This document shows, in pieces, positions 35,171-42,912 of a stretch of 64,000 nucleotides of DNA; positions within the stretch are counted from its first letter, which is position 1, and every line of letters begins with the position of its first letter. A program made the position numbers and the translations under genes. The DNA comes from Candidatus Palauibacter poriticola (lineage in GTDB: Bacteria; Gemmatimonadota; Gemmatimonadetes; Palauibacterales; Palauibacteraceae): assembly GCA_012270965.1 (NCBI GenBank), contig JAAXHJ010000070.1, positions 1-64,000 of the forward strand, given 5' to 3'. Under the pieces are notes generated by a model, which was not told where the DNA came from, ran no database searches, and was given only the letters and a program-made list of their open reading frames with translations.

Positions 35171-36651
35171 AGGGGTCAGCCCTCCTAATGCTCGACCGGC
35201 TACGCGAGGGTGGCGCGGCGCTGTCCCGCGTCACGGAACGCTGGGTGCCCGACGCGTGGGTGATCCTCATGTCGCTCACCGTGGTCGCGCTCCTCCTCGC
35301 GGTCACGGGCGGCGGCGCTTCGATGCCGGAGGCGGGGCTGGCGTGGGGCGCGGGCGTGTGGACGCTGCTCGAACTCGCGATGCAGTTCTCCATCGCCATG
35401 GTCGCCGCCCACGCTTGCGCCTCGTCGCCTCCGGTCTACCGGCTGCTCGATCGCCTCGCGCGCTGCCCGAACCCGGAGCGCCCGGTCCAGGCGGTCGCCT
35501 TGGCCGCCGGGTTCTCCATGGCCGTCGGCTACCTCAACTGGGCGTTCGGGCTCGTCGGGTCCGCGCTCTTCGTCCCGTTCATCCTCAAGCGCAACCCGCG
35601 CGCCGACGTGCGCCTCGTCGTCGCCGCGGCCTACATGGGCATCGGGACCGTGTGGCAGTCCGGCCTCTCCAGCTCCGCTCCGCTCATCATGGCCACCCCC
35701 GGCAACCCCCTGCTCGAACCGGGGACCGGCGCGCCCGTCGTGGACCGTCTCTATCCGGTTACCGAGACACTGTTTCATCCGTTCAACCTCGGGTATGCCG
35801 CCGCCATGCTGCTCGTCGGTCTCGTCGCCGCCATGGCGCTCCACCCGCACCGCGGCGCCGTCACCCTCACCGAGGCGGAGGTCGACGAGATCCTCCCCGC
35901 GCCCCCGCCGCGCGCCGAGACCGCGACGACGCCCGCCGAGCGGCTCGACCGCTTCCGAGGCTGGTCGCTCCTCGCCGCCCTCCTGTTCGCGTACCCGCTC
36001 GCGCACTCGATCGTCACGCGGGGATTCGGGGCGAGCTGGACGATCAACGCCTACAACACCGTGTTTCTCGTCCTCGCCATCGTCCTGCACGGCCGCCCGA
36101 CCTCGTTCCTGCGCGCCTGCCGCGACGGCGTGGGCGCCGCGTGGGGGATCATCCTCCAGTTCCCCTTCTACGCGGGCATCTTCGGCCTCATCCAGAATAC
36201 GAATCTCGGCGGCTGGCTCGGCGAGCAGTTCGCCGCGGTCGCCACGACGCGGCTCTACCCGCTCGTGGTCTACGTCTATTCGGGGATCATGAGCATGTTC
36301 ATTCCCTCGGCGGGCTCCAAGTGGATGATCGAGGCTCCGTACGTGATCCCCGCCGGAGAGGTCCTCGACGTGTCCGTCATGACCGTGCTCCTCGCCTACG
36401 CGTACGGGGACTCCGCCTTCAACCTCATCCCACCCGTTCTGGGCGCTCCCCATCCTTGCCGTGACGCGGCGCCGCTTCGGGGAGATCTTTGGGTACGCCT
36501 TCCTCCTCTGGCTGGCGACGATCCTCCTCGGAGTCGCGACCATGCTCGTGATCCCGATTCGTTGGTGACACTCGTGAAGACCGTGACACTCGTGAAGACC
36601 GTGACGCTCATGAATGAAGACTGTGACGCCATGAAGCCGGTGACGCCATGA
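35167..36651 (+). CDS. AtoE/short-chain fatty acid transporter-family protein, frameshifted near the 3' end
   Basis: About 420 residues match the AtoE/TIGR00366-type transporters for short-chain fatty acids: many membrane helices with 'SIAMVAAHACASSPPVYRLL', 'GSALFVPFILKR', 'AAYMGIGTVWQSGLSSSAPL' and 'MSMFIPSAGSKWMIEAPYV'. After 'YGDSAFNLIPP' (about 36432) the expected 'PFWALPILAVTRRRFGEIFG' and 'FLLWLATILLG' helix lie in the next frame, which ends at 36568. One extra base near 36430-36437 explains this. As read, the frame instead continues into the 18-bp repeats to 36651. The start is GTG at 35167 (overlapping zorD) or ATG at 35188. This is either a real recent mutation or a sequencing indel in a C-rich run. 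Confidence 0.8.
   Translation: MKGSALLMLDRLREGGAALSRVTERWVPDAWVILMSLTVVALLLAVTGGGASMPEAGLAWGAGVWTLLELAMQFSIAMVAAHACASSPPVYRLLDRLARCPNPERPVQAVALAAGFSMAVGYLNWAFGLVGSALFVPFILKRNPRADVRLVVAAAYMGIGTVWQSGLSSSAPLIMATPGNPLLEPGTGAPVVDRLYPVTETLFHPFNLGYAAAMLLVGLVAAMALHPHRGAVTLTEAEVDEILPAPPPRAETATTPAERLDRFRGWSLLAALLFAYPLAHSIVTRGFGASWTINAYNTVFLVLAIVLHGRPTSFLRACRDGVGAAWGIILQFPFYAGIFGLIQNTNLGGWLGEQFAAVATTRLYPLVVYVYSGIMSMFIPSAGSKWMIEAPYVIPAGEVLDVSVMTVLLAYAYGDSAFNLIPPVLGAPHPCRDAAPLRGDLWVRLPPLAGDDPPRSRDHARDPDSLVTLVKTVTLVKTVTLMNEDCDAMKPVTP
36565..36618 (+). repeat. 18-bp tandem repeat just upstream of the phosphatase gene
   Basis: 'gtgacactcgtgaagacc' occurs at 36565-36582 and 36583-36600, with a diverged third copy 'gtgacgctcatgaatgaag' from 36601. 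The following 'gacgccatgaag' pieces at about 36627-36655 echo the beginning of the next gene ('gtgacgccatgaagacgctg'). The array looks built from partial duplications of that start region. Confidence 0.75.
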
Positions 36652-37139
36652 AGACGCTGCTCATCCTCCGGCACGCGAAGTCCTCCTGGGACCATCCCGG
36701 GCTCCGCGACCACGACCGCCCCCTCAATCCCCGCGGCCGCCGCGACGCCCCCCGAATGGGACGGTTCCTCGTGGAACGGGATCTCGTGCCCGGCCGCATC
36801 GTGAGTTCGACCGCCGTCCGCGCGCGCACCACGGCGGAACTCGCGTCGGCGGAGTTCGACCGGGAGGTGGAGATCGAGACGACGAGCGACCTCTATCACG
36901 CGTCCCCGGACGGCTACATCGAAGTCGCGGAGGCGATGGGGGGAGGAGCGGAGCGCCTCATGGTCGTGGGGCACAACCCGGGCGTCACCTCCCTCGTCCG
37001 GCAGTTGACGGGCGCGGGCGAGTACATGCCGACCGCCGCCCTCGCCGCCGTGGAACTGGATATCGACGACTGGTGGGACCTGGGTTCGGCCCCCCGCGGC
37101 CGCCTGATCGGCCTCTGGCGCCCCAAGGCGCTTGCTTAG
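36648..37139 (+). CDS. sixA: SixA-type histidine phosphatase
   Basis: The 163-residue protein has the RHG-type motif 'LLILRHAKSSW' with catalytic His8, then 'DHDRPLNPRGRRDAPRMG', 'SSTAVRARTTAEL' and the second catalytic His in 'LMVVGHNPGVTSLVRQL'. This matches SixA-like phosphohistidine phosphatases, which dephosphorylate His on histidine-containing phosphotransfer proteins. Two near-copies of the start context lie just upstream (see repeat), so translation could begin from more than one place, but ATG 36648 starts the conserved fold exactly. Confidence 0.9.
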   Translation: MKTLLILRHAKSSWDHPGLRDHDRPLNPRGRRDAPRMGRFLVERDLVPGRIVSSTAVRARTTAELASAEFDREVEIETTSDLYHASPDGYIEVAEAMGGGAERLMVVGHNPGVTSLVRQLTGAGEYMPTAALAAVELDIDDWWDLGSAPRGRLIGLWRPKALA

Positions 37140-37334
37140 CCATAGCTCTTCGCGTGCGCCGCGTGCTGGCCCGCCTGAGAGCTGCTCCTAATCTACAGAA
37201 TGTCCTTCAGGTGCAGTTGTCCCGTATCTCGAATCAGCCGGAGTTTCGACGAGCCAAACCACCTCGTCCATTGAAGAGTAGTGAAACGACACTTGTGTCA
37301 ACAACGACCGCAACGTGGCTGTCTTCGACGACGG

Positions 37335-38111
37335 TCATGCGTCGCGGGCCCGGTGGATGGTCTGGATGAAACTCTCGACGTCGAACGTATCGCCGGCGAT
37401 GACGATCTCGTCACCCACGAAAGGCTTCGGGTCCGACTGGTGTCGGATATCATCCAAGTTATCCGGCCGCCGCCAAGACCGGGTGCTGCTGATGGTCTGC
37501 ACGGTAAGGGATCGCCAAGTGCCGTCGGCGTCAAATCTGCCTTCGCCTTCCACGCGGACGTATTGCGTGGCGAACTCACGCATGACGTCTGCGTGACGGG
37601 CATCGAAGAGAAGGTGGATATGCCGATTACCGTACCGATGCAGCTGTGCCGTTCCCTGATCCCAATTTATCTCTAGAAGCCGTCCCTCGGCGATGGCCGT
37701 CTCGGGATGTGCTGGGGGGGCATGTGAGATGGGGCGGGGGACGGGTATCGCAACGACGCGTGTGCGAGTAGAATCGTGCAGTTGAATGGAGCTGCTCTCG
37801 GCTGAAACGTCAGAAGCGATCGCCGACAGCTCGGCGGTGACATCGGTGGGCAATGACGTCTCGTCATCGGGGTGCCAGCCGAGCAGCGCGTCGCGGGCCG
37901 CACGACCATGGTCTTGAAGGTCGAGTTGTTCGTCCGCCCCGGCGGAGCAGGCGAGTTCAAGGACCATGGATCCAGGGGATGTTCGGATCAGGCGCAACGC
38001 GCTCGCGCGACGGAGCCAATCGGTAGGACGCCCGGTGCTGGACGGAACTCCGGCGATGTGCCGCACCATGAGTCGCAGGGCCCTTTGCAGGTGCCGCAGG
38101 ATCTTATCCAA
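37335..38111 (-). CDS. Hypothetical protein, likely frameshifted at its N-terminus
   Basis: The frame gives 258 residues from a TTG start right after a stop codon. The sequence includes 'RHLQRALRLMVRHIAGVPSS', 'RRASALRLIRTSPGSMVLEL' and 'FVGDEIVIAGDTFDVESFIQ'. Upstream, in a different minus-strand frame, a coherent stretch reads 'LHVRFGGITPDKGVSLDDW' and leads straight into this frame at about 38095-38105. Joining them needs one extra base, giving a continuous 'SLDDWIR-ILRHLQRALRL'. So the original gene probably began near 38170. I know similar uncharacterised proteins only by general look and can give no function. It runs opposite to its left neighbour and with its right neighbours. Confidence 0.65.
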   Translation of the reverse strand: MDKILRHLQRALRLMVRHIAGVPSSTGRPTDWLRRASALRLIRTSPGSMVLELACSAGADEQLDLQDHGRAARDALLGWHPDDETSLPTDVTAELSAIASDVSAESSSIQLHDSTRTRVVAIPVPRPISHAPPAHPETAIAEGRLLEINWDQGTAQLHRYGNRHIHLLFDARHADVMREFATQYVRVEGEGRFDADGTWRSLTVQTISSTRSWRRPDNLDDIRHQSDPKPFVGDEIVIAGDTFDVESFIQTIHRARDA

Positions 38112-38295
38112 TCATCAAGGGACACGCCCTTATCGGGTGTGATCCCCCCGAAGCGAACATGTAGCCGAGAGCCAGTCGGGCAACACCTCCGCTGTAATGG
38201 GGGCCAGTCTGGAGCTTCTCGAGAACGTCGCTGAAACCACCGAAGGGTCGGTGGCCGACCGGTGCCGCGCAAGCGGAGGTCCCGGGCCCGTGATC

Positions 38296-39003
38296 CTATC
38301 GCGACTGCCGATTTGTCGCTTGATCGGCGGGGGTCGGGGCCAGTTGCAGGGCCCGGGTGTACACGAGGTCGTCCAGGGGGGAGTCGTCCCCGCCCCCGGA
38401 GTTCGCCGCTAGGTGGAGCACGATCGGTGCCTCCGCCTCGGGGGCGCGCCATTCGAACGTCCACTGCGCGACGCCGCCCGCCACCGCGGAGCCGGCACGG
38501 GTGTGCTGTACGTACTCGGTGCCGCCGTCCTCCCCGCGGGCGACGGTGACCCGGTCGTCGAGCGAACGGACCTCGCCGGCGCCGGTGCCGCGCCGACCCC
38601 CGTCTTGGAAGCGGAATGATCCCTGGAAGCCGGCGGCGAGCATGTCGAAGCTCTCGAAACGGATCGTCACCGGGTGGCGCTGGCCGGGGCGGTAGCCGTT
38701 GTCGAGGCCGACCACCTCCAGCGCGGACCCCGGTTCGTTGAGCGGAGCGCCGAAGTGACAGGTGGCGCAGGTCGGCTCCCCGAAGCCCCCCGTGTGGCCC
38801 GGGGGAGGCCCCTCGATGTGCGGTGGCGCATGCCCCCCGGTGCCGGAGTTCAGCACGCCCGCCGCTGCCACGCCTGCCACGGCGCGCGGCCCGGTGCCGG
38901 AGTTTGCCGCGCCCGTCGCGGCCCACACGCCTGCCTCGCCTGGGGCGACCATCGCGAAGAGGCCCGCGGCGCACAGCGCGACTGCGGTCCCGGGAAGGGA
39001 CAT
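38296..39003 (-). CDS. Exported Reeler/choice-of-anchor-type protein with a CxxCH motif
   Basis: The 235-residue protein has an N-terminal signal sequence ('VALCAAGLFAMVAPGEAG') and a heme-like 'CATCHFGAPLNEPGS' at about residue 73. A beta-rich domain follows ('YRPGQRHPVTIRFES', 'GFQGSFRFQDGG', 'VAQWTFEWRAP', 'VVLHLAANSGGGDDSPLDD'-type ending) that resembles Reeler-like domains. One CxxCH could bind a c-type heme, but it may also be structural. Low-complexity Ala/Gly-rich sequence ('GAANSGTG', 'GVLNSGTG') precedes it. The ATG shares one base with the stop of the upstream propeller gene, so both belong to one operon. Confidence 0.75.
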   Translation of the reverse strand: MSLPGTAVALCAAGLFAMVAPGEAGVWAATGAANSGTGPRAVAGVAAAGVLNSGTGGHAPPHIEGPPPGHTGGFGEPTCATCHFGAPLNEPGSALEVVGLDNGYRPGQRHPVTIRFESFDMLAAGFQGSFRFQDGGRRGTGAGEVRSLDDRVTVARGEDGGTEYVQHTRAGSAVAGGVAQWTFEWRAPEAEAPIVLHLAANSGGGDDSPLDDLVYTRALQLAPTPADQATNRQSR

Positions 39004-40079
39004 CAGCGCGAGCGCGGCGAGACCACCGCCCGCCCGACCGTGTTCACGTCCGCCCCGAACCAGATCGAGTCCGTGTCCGGATCGTAGTACATGTGCCGGA
39101 TCGTGCCGCCCCCGCTCGGCACGTCGAGCGTGCCCACGAACTCCTCCGTGCCGGTGTCGAAGCCGACGAACCGGTTCGGCTGGATCCCCGTCTCCACGAG
39201 CCACACGACGTCGTACTTGTCGATCGCCACGCCGTAGGGGCGGGACTCCTCGGCCGCCGGCAGGTCGTATTCCCGCTGGAACCCGCCGCCCTCGACGACG
39301 AGACCGATCTTCCCCCGGCTGTAGTCGACGTACCAGATCCGGTCCTTCGAGTCGATTACGAGTCGGCGCGCCCGCGCGCCCTCGGGCAGGTCGTAGCCGA
39401 TGAGTTCGAACGAGGACGGCTCCACCATCCCGATCAGGTTCGTGTTGAAGTGTGCGATCCAGGGCCGGTTCTCCGAGTCCAGCTTGACCCCGTATGGACG
39501 GCTCGAGCCCATGCCGCGGCGCGTCTCGACCTCGGGCGCCTCCACCAGCCGCACCTCCCTCGACTCCTTGTCGAGGAAACCGATCAGGTTCCCGCCCTGC
39601 ACGGAGAACCAGATGTCCCCGTTGTCGTCCCAGATCAGCGTGTGCGGATCGCGCGCCCGCTCGTCCGGCATCATGATCTTGTCGATCTCGCCCGTGGCCG
39701 GATCGATGATCCCGATGTGGTTCGCCCGGTTGCCGGCGTAGTAGACCATCCCGTCGTCGTCGACGATCAGGTTGTGGGGCCCCGTGCCGTCGTCCATGTC
39801 GTAGCGCCTGAACTCGCCGGTGGCCGGGTCCAGCACGGCGGCGTAGTGCGCGGCCTGTCCCACGAACCAGACGCGCCCGTCCGGTCCGACGAACGGGTCG
39901 CGCGGACGGCTGTCGGGGTAGGGCACCGTCCATTCCTCGATGGTGAGAACGTCGGTCGTCGCCGTATGGTCCTGCGCCGCCGCCTCCGCGGAACCGACGA
40001 GCAACAACGCCGCCGCGAACCCCGCCGCCGCCGCGAGCCCCGCCGCCGCAAGCGTCGCGACCCGAATTCGATGAATCAT
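39003..40079 (-). CDS. Secreted Vgb/streptogramin-lyase-like beta-propeller
   Basis: The 358-residue protein has a long Ala-rich signal peptide ending near 'SAEAAAQ', then six or seven repeats of the type 'GPHNLIVDDDGMVYYAGN' and 'DPHTLIWDDNGDIWFSVQ', each built around 'DxxGxxWf'. This is the virginiamycin B lyase fold. Most such bacterial proteins are not antibiotic lyases but bind ligands or partner domains. It is followed directly by the CxxCH protein, and the pair recalls exported oxidoreductase or carbohydrate-binding modules. Its start lies 4 bp inside the upstream membrane-protein gene. Confidence 0.85.
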   Translation of the reverse strand: MIHRIRVATLAAAGLAAAAGFAAALLLVGSAEAAAQDHTATTDVLTIEEWTVPYPDSRPRDPFVGPDGRVWFVGQAAHYAAVLDPATGEFRRYDMDDGTGPHNLIVDDDGMVYYAGNRANHIGIIDPATGEIDKIMMPDERARDPHTLIWDDNGDIWFSVQGGNLIGFLDKESREVRLVEAPEVETRRGMGSSRPYGVKLDSENRPWIAHFNTNLIGMVEPSSFELIGYDLPEGARARRLVIDSKDRIWYVDYSRGKIGLVVEGGGFQREYDLPAAEESRPYGVAIDKYDVVWLVETGIQPNRFVGFDTGTEEFVGTLDVPSGGGTIRHMYYDPDTDSIWFGADVNTVGRAVVSPRSR

Positions 40080-41536
40080 GTCCGTACCTCCTCGATCGCC
40101 GTTGCGGCTCCATGCCTCGCCGCCCGCACCCTGGGCGTCAGATAGATATTGGCGGTCAGACGGCCGAACAGAAAGCCGGTGAAGGCGGCCGTCGCGCCGG
40201 CCCAGCCCAGCCCCCAGCCGACCGCGACGAACACGCCGGCCACGGCCGTGATCTCCGCTGCGGTCCCCACGATGATCGGACCCGTCGTTCGGTGCCGGAT
40301 CAGCGTGCCCCGCTGGAGCGAGAGGAGGACGCCGAGGAAGGGGACGGGGGTGAGTACGCGGGCGGCCGGAATCGCGAAGGAGGCGAGTTCCGGCGTGAGG
40401 CCGGACACGTGGACGAACCAGAGTTGGGAGAGCGGGGTGAACGCGAGGAGCGCGAGGATGCCGGAGAGCGTCGCGCCGAGACCGATCGCGAAGCGGCGGA
40501 TCTCCTCGTAGCCCTCGTTCCCCCGGCCCAGGAGCGCGATGACCGCGTCCTGAAAGCTGAGACCCACGGAACGGAAGATGAACCCGAGCGAGTGCACGAC
40601 GGGGAACACGGCGAGCGACTCGACCGGCGACGCGGCGCGGCCCATGAAAAAGGTGAGCATCGGCTGAATCGCGATCCCGATCAGCGACGTGAGCATCAGG
40701 GGCACGTAGAAGCGGCCGATTTCACCGAAGCGCAGTTCGCCGCCCTCCGTCCCCGCGCCCGGCCCCGGGTCGGCGGTCGAGACGCCAACGCGGCCGATCT
40801 CCGCGATGTCGTGGGGGTCCGCCGCAACCGTCACGGGGTCGGGCGCGCCCGCCCGGCGGGGGGCCGGGCCGAGCAGGGCGCGAATGGCGTCCCGGGCCAT
40901 CCAGCGCGCGACCGCCGCCTCCGTCACGACGCCGAAGGAGAGCGCGGAGGCCCCGACCGCGGCGCCGGGGAGGTCCGTGGCGATGGCGAAGGTGAGCGCG
41001 GCGACCGACATCGAGACGAGCCGCACGACCGTCCCGCCCGCCACGAGCCTCGTTCGCCCGGCCCGGATGAGCACGCCCTGCCAGAAGCGCCGGTAGCCGA
41101 TGGCGGCCGGCCAAGGCAGGAAGCACCACAGCGCTCCGTACGTCAGGCGCGCCAGGTCCTCCGGCAGTCCGAGCACCCCCAGCATGAGCCCGCGGTGCAC
41201 CGGAGGCACGAGCACGAAGAGGAGCAGCAGCGTGGAGAAGGCGTTCAGACCGTGCGCGAACGTCCGCAGCCGCCGGTACGAAACGGCGTCCTCCACGAGG
41301 GCCGTGGAGGCGCTCAGCAGCATGATGACCGGCGCCTCCATCAGCACGGCGAGCGCGATCGCCACGCCGTAGGCCGCCAGCCCCAGCGTGGGATCCGGCA
41401 GCCGCGCCACAACCGCCGCCAGATAGGGCCCCTCGACCGCCATCATCAACCACGTGGCGGCCAGCGGGGCCCAGAAGGCGACGATCCGGCGTGCGGAATG
41501 GTCGGTCGTCGAGCGGGCCGCGGAGTCGGAAGGCAT
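40076..41536 (-). CDS. MATE/ANKH-like multi-pass membrane transporter
   Basis: The 486-residue protein has about 12 membrane helices. The opening 'AFWAPLAATWLMMAVEGPYL' and 'AYGVAIALAVLMEAPVIMLL', with 'ALWCFLPWPAAIGYRRFWQG', are typical of bacterial relatives of the progressive ankylosis protein and MatE transporters. A Gly/Pro-rich loop splits the two halves near residues 220-260. Substrate is unknown. It is the first of three overlapping genes (membrane protein, propeller, CxxCH protein) and overlaps the next start by 4 bp. Confidence 0.8.
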   Translation of the reverse strand: MPSDSAARSTTDHSARRIVAFWAPLAATWLMMAVEGPYLAAVVARLPDPTLGLAAYGVAIALAVLMEAPVIMLLSASTALVEDAVSYRRLRTFAHGLNAFSTLLLLFVLVPPVHRGLMLGVLGLPEDLARLTYGALWCFLPWPAAIGYRRFWQGVLIRAGRTRLVAGGTVVRLVSMSVAALTFAIATDLPGAAVGASALSFGVVTEAAVARWMARDAIRALLGPAPRRAGAPDPVTVAADPHDIAEIGRVGVSTADPGPGAGTEGGELRFGEIGRFYVPLMLTSLIGIAIQPMLTFFMGRAASPVESLAVFPVVHSLGFIFRSVGLSFQDAVIALLGRGNEGYEEIRRFAIGLGATLSGILALLAFTPLSQLWFVHVSGLTPELASFAIPAARVLTPVPFLGVLLSLQRGTLIRHRTTGPIIVGTAAEITAVAGVFVAVGWGLGWAGATAAFTGFLFGRLTANIYLTPRVRAARHGAATAIEEVRT

Positions 41537-41560
41537 GCGGCGGTGCGTTCTCCCGGAAGC

Positions 41561-42001
41561 TCAGCCGAACAGGGCTTCCAAGCGCTCCAGCGACCATGTC
41601 CACCCAAGGCGGTGTCCCTCCGCCGCCCCCGCGGCGGGGAAGCCTTCATGCGCGAGAATGACCTCGGTCGACGCTTCGCCGGCCACGAACTCGACGGTGA
41701 CGAGCGTCTCGCCCACCGCGGTTTCCGGCTCCCGCCAGTCCCAGGTATACACAAGCCGGTTCGGAGGGCGGATCTCGCGGTACACGCCGAACGCCGTATG
41801 GAGCGTCCCCTCCTCCGCCTCGATGACAAGGCGGTACGATCCCCCGGGCGCGAGGTCGACCTGCGAGTCGCGGATCGTCGCGCCCGGAGGGCAGGACCAC
41901 CGCCGGATCAGATCCGGTTCGGTCCAGGCGCGGAATACCGCCTCGGGAGACGCGGGAATCACTCTCCGGACGCGGCAGCGTCGGTCTGCGGAAGCGGCCA
42001 T
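41561..42001 (-). CDS. AHSA1/SRPBCC-family protein
   Basis: The 146-residue protein has the START-like/AHSA1 pattern: 'RVIPASPEAVFRAWTEPDLI', 'RRWSCPPGATIRDSQVDLAP', 'GGSYRLVIE', 'LVYTWDWREPETAVGETLVT' and the C-terminal helix 'RLGWTWSLERLEALFG'. Such proteins bind hydrophobic ligands in a helix-grip cavity. The ATG at 42001 has 'ggagga' 8 bp upstream. It lies upstream of the transporter gene on the same strand with a 24-bp gap, so co-transcription is likely. It is divergent from the exported protein gene. Confidence 0.92.
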   Translation of the reverse strand: MAASADRRCRVRRVIPASPEAVFRAWTEPDLIRRWSCPPGATIRDSQVDLAPGGSYRLVIEAEEGTLHTAFGVYREIRPPNRLVYTWDWREPETAVGETLVTVEFVAGEASTEVILAHEGFPAAGAAEGHRLGWTWSLERLEALFG

Positions 42002-42173
42002 CTGGATTCTCCTCCGAGCTTGGGGGGGATGCCGGGCGGAATCGCGTGTGGAGCGCGGCCCTGAGATTCTGCGCCGAATCTGGCGCAAGGGGAACCGGCG
42101 GGATCAGGTTGTCCATTCGTAGATGGTTGGCGACCCGTCGGACAAGGACCCCCCCTTGGATCGTGAATCGATC

Positions 42174-42749
42174 GTGATTCCCCGCAAGCTGCTCGTTCCA
42201 GCCGTCGTCTTCGGCCTGTGTTTGCCGGCCGGGGCGGCCGCCCAGGGATCTCCCTCGAACCGAGACCGGTTCGCCCTCTTTACCGGCTGCGGTCCCGTCC
42301 CGGTGGAGGTCTTCGTCACCAACTCGGGCGGGCCGGCCAACATCACGACGCCGTTCGTGGAGAGCATGGCGGCGAGCCGGCTGCGGGCGGCCGGGATCGA
42401 CGCCCCCGCCGGCCGGCCAGGCGGGTCCACGCTCCAGTTGTCCGTCTTCGTCAGTGCACAGAGGATCACCGCAAACGCCGTCGTAACGGTCCACGTCATC
42501 CGTCTACGCCTCCTGAAGCTCGTCTACGACCGCCAGAGCGATCCCCGGATGGGAGGGGCCGGGCGCCGCTCGGAGGACTCCCCCGGCGCCGCGCCGGAAT
42601 GGCTGAATTGGGCCCCGACGTGGGAAACCCCGCAACAGGGAATCGGCTTCTATCTCGGGCGCGACGGGGATCCCGTCACGAATCTGGTCGGCAGGATGCT
42701 GGACGAATTCGCGCGCGAGTACCTGCGCGTCAACGCGGAGGCGTGCTAG
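42174..42749 (+). CDS. Exported hypothetical protein
   Basis: From the GTG at 42174 the 191-residue product begins with a clean signal peptide ('KLLVPAVVFGLCLPAGAAAQ'). An ATG at 42123 in the same frame would add 17 polar residues before it. The mature part has a Cys-containing start ('FALFTGCGPVPVEVF'), a beta-strand-rich middle ('LQLSVFVSAQRITANAVVTV') and a C-terminus 'DEFAREYLRVNAEAC' ending in Cys, so the two cysteines may pair. No family is recognised. It stands alone between a divergent AHSA1 gene and a radical SAM gene 163 bp downstream. Confidence 0.7.
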   Translation: MIPRKLLVPAVVFGLCLPAGAAAQGSPSNRDRFALFTGCGPVPVEVFVTNSGGPANITTPFVESMAASRLRAAGIDAPAGRPGGSTLQLSVFVSAQRITANAVVTVHVIRLRLLKLVYDRQSDPRMGGAGRRSEDSPGAAPEWLNWAPTWETPQQGIGFYLGRDGDPVTNLVGRMLDEFAREYLRVNAEAC

Positions 42750-42912
42750 CGGGCGGGCCCTGGCCCACCGGGCGCTCACCGCTCTCGGCGCCAAGGCGGG
42801 GTGCGCCGCGGCCCGCCGCCCGATTGCCGCCGGGTGCGGCCCGTGCCTAGGTTGCTCGATTCCGCGGTGCGCCAACCCGGCTACGCGTGCACCCATTCCG
42901 AGAGGATCGCCG

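Noticed and set aside
39003-40079. Streptogramin resistance gene (virginiamycin B lyase)
   Set aside because: The fold matches, but it is exported, sits with a CxxCH protein and belongs to a broad propeller family; resistance cannot be inferred.
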